Part shown: in pieces, positions 59,989 through 64,000 of the stretch
Layout: each line of letters starts with the position of its first letter
How positions within the stretch are numbered: position 1 is the first letter of the stretch
Origin: Gracilaria gracilis
Taxonomy: Eukaryota; Rhodophyta; Florideophyceae; Gracilariales; Gracilariaceae
Direction: 5' to 3'
Assembly (NCBI GenBank): GCA_030374805.1
Contig: JARGSG010000037.1
Span: 310,001-374,000 of the forward strand
Length of the DNA stretch: 64,000 bases
Notes under the pieces: model-generated
Seen by the model: only the letters and a program-made list of their open reading frames with translations
Databases searched by the model: none
What the model was told of the DNA's origin: nothing
Position numbers and translations under genes: made by a program

Positions 59989-60122
59989 TGATGAAACTTT
60001 ATGACTCGTTCTTTGGGGTCGCCCCTCGCATACCTGATATAGATCTGAGCAAAGTAAACGATACTAACTTCCTATCAAAAGAAAGAAGAACTGTATTTAG
60101 ATATAAGCACATCACTACGTCA

Positions 60123-61229
60123 TCAATTTATTCCCTTCAAGAGCTGGTCAATCATACGTTCTGATGCGTTGTAGTAACTACCGCCAAAGAGGTTGAAATG
60201 GTTCAGATAGTGGTAAAGCTGATACAGTTTGAGCCGCCTCTTAAAACCTTTTGCTTCTGGAATAAGCCTGCGGTAAGAATCCCAAAAGGCTGACGTTAGT
60301 TCCATACACCATGACATTCCGAACTCAGCCTCGTGATGCCCGAAGTACGAAGCAGGATCATAGATAACCGGCTCAGCAGAACCACCAAGACCATTCACAT
60401 TACCAGACCACAAGTCTCCATGCAGGATGCTAGGTTTTATCGTTCCCCTCACATCTTCAAATAATTCGTCCAGTCGGGAACACAGCTCATTGCCCTTTCT
60501 TATTAGATTGGAATCGTTTGTAAGCATGAACTGATGTCGAAGGCGCCTCTCACGGAAGAACTCTACCCAATCATCCATCCACCCGTTTGGCTGCGGGGTC
60601 GGCCCTAATGTATTGTCAACAACGAACCCAAACATCCCTTCCCTTGCTTCTTTGATGGTAGGCTCAGCAAGGTGCATTCTTGCCAGGTTTTCTCCAAGTT
60701 GACCTTGATTGTAGACGGAATACAAATCCAGAGCTTCCATGATAATGAAGGAACCGTGAACACCTTTGAGGGTTCCACAGCGGTACACCTCTGGCACGCG
60801 AATTGTATGAGTGTTCATCATCGCAGTAAGACCTTCCTTTTCGCCTTCAAACATTTCCACATCTTCTCGACTAACCTTCGCAAACAGCCGCTTTCCTTTG
60901 TCAGTGGTTATCATATGCATGACTGCCCAGCCGGATGAACCTGACCGAGTCATAGATGTTATGTTGCCGAACTGTAGCTCATCGGTTATGACTTGAGACA
61001 TTTCATCTGTGGCAATGGTCGCGGAAACCTGTGACCGTCCTCGCATCGCAACGCGAGCTGACCGTGTCTTCAAACGATTCGAACCTCCCAAGTTGACAGG
61101 AGGGATGAATGAGGAAAAGCCAGCAACAAATCCTGGCCAAAGCGGAAGACGCGAGAGCTTGGCAGACTTCATGCCCATGGTGCTGTTACTCTTGTGTAGA
61201 TGCGGATAAGCCCTCTCCTCCCTCTTCAA
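60123..61229 (-). CDS. Fructosamine-3-kinase family protein
   Basis: 368 residues. Phosphorylates sugar-derived ketosamines on lysine (deglycation repair). RLFAKVSRED contains the ATP-binding Lys (K118), ILHGDLWSGN at 269-277 the catalytic Asp, and IYDPASYFGHHEAEFGM at 289-305 the metal-binding region, all as in FN3K. A family-typical WVEFFRERRLRHQF is at about 221-234. Residues 1-70 are basic, Ser/Arg-rich and hydrophobic in part, suggesting a plastid or mitochondrial transit peptide; Met18 or Met20 are alternative starts. Plant FN3K proteins are also plastid-targeted. It is convergent with the large nuclear-protein gene (134 bp between stops). Confidence 0.9.
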   Translation of the reverse strand: MKREERAYPHLHKSNSTMGMKSAKLSRLPLWPGFVAGFSSFIPPVNLGGSNRLKTRSARVAMRGRSQVSATIATDEMSQVITDELQFGNITSMTRSGSSGWAVMHMITTDKGKRLFAKVSREDVEMFEGEKEGLTAMMNTHTIRVPEVYRCGTLKGVHGSFIIMEALDLYSVYNQGQLGENLARMHLAEPTIKEAREGMFGFVVDNTLGPTPQPNGWMDDWVEFFRERRLRHQFMLTNDSNLIRKGNELCSRLDELFEDVRGTIKPSILHGDLWSGNVNGLGGSAEPVIYDPASYFGHHEAEFGMSWCMELTSAFWDSYRRLIPEAKGFKRRLKLYQLYHYLNHFNLFGGSYYNASERMIDQLLKGIN

Positions 61230-61993
61230 CTTTACAGGATATCTCCTTGTTGAGCAATCAGAAGGGTAGGAACGTTAACGCTAGAGGGGTCTAGATACAC
61301 TACAGTCTGGTCGAAACAGTCTTTCCTTTTCTGCCTGTCAATCCCAGGGCTGCGCAATAACTGAAGCACAAAGCATAATCCTGATGCATTCACCAGAATT
61401 GTACTACGGTGAAGGAGTTGCTTATTGCTCTTTCGTTGTGAGCAAGGATCGTTCGTTGTGGAATCACAATGTGGATAGATAGATCCTATAGATACTGTTC
61501 GATAATCCCAAAAATTGAGATCACTGCATTTTGGGCTGTGTGATCAATCAATCGCTCACAATTTCATTCCAGTATAATTTGATTTGACATCTTCGACGCT
61601 TAAGAGTTCGAAGAAAAAGATGGAAGCAATCCTACTACGGAAAATCTGAAACTTGAGAGAAGTTGAGTCTACAATGTAGACTCTACATAGACACACCTGT
61701 TTTAGAAGCTGAACCTCCGTAGCCAATGTAATGGTTGGTGGTATAGGGCTGTACAGACGCTGTAGATAGTCACTGAAGATGTAGCTAGCTAGCTAGAGCA
61801 CCTCTGAACAAAACAAGGACACAAGGGGTGAAATGGGGAAATGAGTACTTTTGAAGTATCTAGTGTCTAGTGTCTAGTGTCTAGAGCGTCCATAATACAG
61901 AACCATTTACCTTTTTGCAAAAACCCTGCCCTTCAATAGTGAAGATAACCAAACCTATCAAGCTACATACTCAGGCCGACACCAGAACCATTG
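61230..61993. other. Intergenic stretch with short repeats
   Basis: Between the kinase start and the acetyl-CoA carboxylase 3' end. It holds short runs of AGCTAGCTAGCTAG (near 61787) and a TCTAGTG repeat (61860-61885). No supported gene. Confidence 0.5.
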
Positions 61994-64000
61994 TCATCGA
62001 GTATCCCCAGATTTATTATTGCCCTCTCTATCCCATCCAAGTTTCCCCAGTTTACTGAATATTCCGAAAGATGATAATGAAGGAGACCTTGTCGAATTAA
62101 CCAGACCTATCTTCTCTTGGATTGCAGCGATCATCTCTGCTCTCTCAGCGTTCGTCTTGCAGTTTCGCAAAGCGGCTTCAATTCCGTCAACAAAGCCTTC
62201 CTTCGAATCCTTGGAGCACTGTGTAACATTTGCAGCTATCCTTGAAGTTCTAATCTTGTCAATTCTCTTATCGATGGCGTCTTCTTCAACCTCAAGCCAG
62301 TGGAAGACCCAACTGTCGTCTTCTTCGAATGAATCGTGACCGGATCTTTCCTTTAAGTCATCGTAATCCATTGTTCCATTTGGAGCACCATGGCCCCTCA
62401 TTCCCGTTTCCATACGATAATCAGCACCCCATTTTCGCAAAAGACTGGTAATCTTCTCAACACACATACTGGGATCTGCCTCTAGTACCTTCTTTCTTAC
62501 TCTCTCTTCAGCTAGACGGCGTTGCAGACGCCAGTAGAAGAAGGATCGTGCATCTTGCCAGTCAATTACTCTTCGCACGGCACCTTTAGCGATTAATCGC
62601 CCGGGAGTATCATGAAGATCACAGAAAGCTGTTGCAATACTCCTGTAGATTGGAAGAACCTCAACTTCTCGGGCATAAATTGTTTCATGGATTGATTGCT
62701 TCTGCTCATCACTCAAAATTGCACCGTGCTGATTGGTACCCCTCAGTTCCTCATCAAGCTCTCTGAGTTTGGGGTCCAGTTGATGCATGGTCCTAATCAA
62801 GTGTCGACGTCGATACTTGACATCGACTGTTCCTTCTGGCTCTAAAACACCCCCACGCGAAGTCGGATCAGCATACATTTCAATCATTTCCGGATTGATA
62901 AGCGTGTCAAGAACAACCCACGCACCGCCCCTAAGCTCAGCCCCAGGAGGTATATATACAAACACAGGCTGCTCATAACATCGAAGGGCATCAACAATCA
63001 AGGATCCAGACTTCAGAATTTCATCAAACATATCACGCATACCTCCCGAAAATCCACGCCAGTTCGCAAGAATAAACAGGGGAAGGCCCTCCCGGTCAAA
63101 ATCCTTGATGGCTTGTGCAGTCTTTGCAGCAGAGTCAGGGTACCATACTTGCCCTGCTTGAGTCACCACACTCTCTCTCGTATCCGGAGAAGCAGGGTCT
63201 GCTGGCGTAACTCTCTCAACAGATCTTGTCTCGACGGCCACAACCCCAGTAGGAACACCACCGAGACGAGCTCTTCCAACAATGACAGTCTTTGCCCATC
63301 CATCAAGATATTCTTCCCAGGAGTCCTTATCAAACAATCCTCCAAGGAATCTCCTATCGTCACCTGTATTGTCAACTTCCCCAGTGATAAGTTTTAGTCT
63401 TGGATCATAGGATTGCCCGTTTAACAAGGGTTTAGAAAGGATAGCTCGCGAAACGGGGTCTCTGGATTCAACGATTGGTAGCTTTTCACCCTTGGTCTTA
63501 GGGATATAGCTTAACCATCTCAACACAGCATCAACACCCTGAACATCATCGTCAACCATTGTATGAGTGATCCCGTTGGGGTGCATGACTTTCGTTCCAC
63601 CGAGCTGCTCGTTACTGATGTACACGTCATGACCTAGTACCTTATTAAGCGCAGAATAACCAGTTAAGATTATTGGAGCGGCTGACTTCTTCTGAATTAC
63701 TCGCTGGCCAAGACGGACTAGATAAGCCCCTATACCAACAGAACGTGAAGAAACATAGCTTAACGTGAACGTCTCTTCGTAGGCGCGTGAAGTTTCACCA
63801 GCAATGAGCCCGGATCCCATTAAATTCTCTACCCCTATTCCGTGTTCAAGTCCTATTATGTCCGTTACTTCACGCATACCGTTGCCAACCTTTCTACCGG
63901 TCTTTATCCCTTGACCAAGCTCCTGAAGGTCTGATTCCTTCACAGTTATACACTTGAATCCCTTGCTCGGAGCTGTTGCATCAATCCAATCTACTTGAAG
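61994..64000 (-). CDS. ACC: Acetyl-CoA carboxylase, C-terminal carboxyltransferase part (5' end beyond window)
   Basis: The reading frame is open to the right edge with no start in the window, so about 669 C-terminal residues are seen. This is the carboxyltransferase of a eukaryotic multidomain ACC, which moves the carboxyl group from biotin to acetyl-CoA to give malonyl-CoA for fatty-acid synthesis. Conserved blocks in order: GVENLMGSGLIAGETSRAY, RSVGIGAYLVRLGQRVIQ, SNEQLGGTKVM, WAKTVIVGRARLGGVPTGVV, GQVWYPDSAAKTAQAI, LANWRGFSGGMRDMFDEIL, VFVYIPPGAELRGGAWVV, EMYADPTSRGGVLEPEG. Intronless over this span. It is probably the cytosolic homomeric enzyme, since red algae keep a separate heteromeric enzyme in the plastid (background knowledge). 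Confidence 0.95.
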   Translation of the reverse strand, partial: LQVDWIDATAPSKGFKCITVKESDLQELGQGIKTGRKVGNGMREVTDIIGLEHGIGVENLMGSGLIAGETSRAYEETFTLSYVSSRSVGIGAYLVRLGQRVIQKKSAAPIILTGYSALNKVLGHDVYISNEQLGGTKVMHPNGITHTMVDDDVQGVDAVLRWLSYIPKTKGEKLPIVESRDPVSRAILSKPLLNGQSYDPRLKLITGEVDNTGDDRRFLGGLFDKDSWEEYLDGWAKTVIVGRARLGGVPTGVVAVETRSVERVTPADPASPDTRESVVTQAGQVWYPDSAAKTAQAIKDFDREGLPLFILANWRGFSGGMRDMFDEILKSGSLIVDALRCYEQPVFVYIPPGAELRGGAWVVLDTLINPEMIEMYADPTSRGGVLEPEGTVDVKYRRRHLIRTMHQLDPKLRELDEELRGTNQHGAILSDEQKQSIHETIYAREVEVLPIYRSIATAFCDLHDTPGRLIAKGAVRRVIDWQDARSFFYWRLQRRLAEERVRKKVLEADPSMCVEKITSLLRKWGADYRMETGMRGHGAPNGTMDYDDLKERSGHDSFEEDDSWVFHWLEVEEDAIDKRIDKIRTSRIAANVTQCSKDSKEGFVDGIEAALRNCKTNAERAEMIAAIQEKIGLVNSTRSPSLSSFGIFSKLGKLGWDREGNNKSGDTR

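Overview
This is eukaryotic nuclear DNA. The genes are mostly single uninterrupted reading frames. Only one spliced gene is clear (a proteasome beta subunit, one 217-bp intron), and gene-dense stretches alternate with long transposon- and repeat-filled stretches. A carboxyltransferase-type multidomain acetyl-CoA carboxylase, several N-terminal extensions that look like organelle-targeting peptides, a two-part Golgi-type glycosyltransferase, intron poverty and Ty3/gypsy and CACTA-like elements together suggest a red alga, possibly a florideophyte such as Chondrus. The lineage is inference; no marker gene in the window proves it.

Layout. 1-15 kb is transposon territory: a decayed CACTA/Plavaka-like transposase on the minus strand (about 744-2036) whose presumed terminus carries repeated TGCTAGTTT motifs (2346-2550); the 3' part of one Ty3/gypsy element (about 2552-5344) that carries a 419-bp CACTA-like MITE (3524-3942); a long gene-poor stretch (5.3-9.6 kb); and a second, more complete gypsy element on the minus strand (9744-15071) with 265-bp LTRs about 97% identical and a GTATT target duplication.

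15.07-27.26 kb is a tandem array of a 4625-bp unit, two full copies and one partial. Each unit carries a TATA-box gene for a 618-residue secreted protein of unknown function, a GA-rich minisatellite, a segment resembling the interior of the nearby proteasome intron, two strong hairpins, and a conserved minus-strand exon-like segment. The third gene copy has a one-base insertion that shifts its frame. The gypsy element sits in a diverged relative of this same repeat.

28.5-64 kb is conventional host sequence: proteasome beta-1/beta6, a PiT phosphate transporter, a Ser/Glu-rich acidic protein, spindle checkpoint MAD1, a bZIP protein, a PLP homeostasis protein, Sec61 beta, a GT31-type glycosyltransferase with a second glycosyltransferase-like half, an unknown membrane-anchored protein, a CZIB/DUF866 zinc protein, a NUMOD3-repeat protein, a Csm1/Pcs1-like coiled-coil protein, a RAD54B-like ATPase, a large basic nuclear protein that may be a Treslin/Sld3 relative, a fructosamine-3-kinase family protein, and the C-terminal part of acetyl-CoA carboxylase running off the right edge. 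Four of these (MAD1, Csm1-like, RAD54B-like, Treslin-like) concern chromosome replication, repair or segregation, though they are not arranged as a unit. Adjacent genes are often tail-to-tail with very short gaps (20 bp and 43 bp) or head-to-head around shared promoters.
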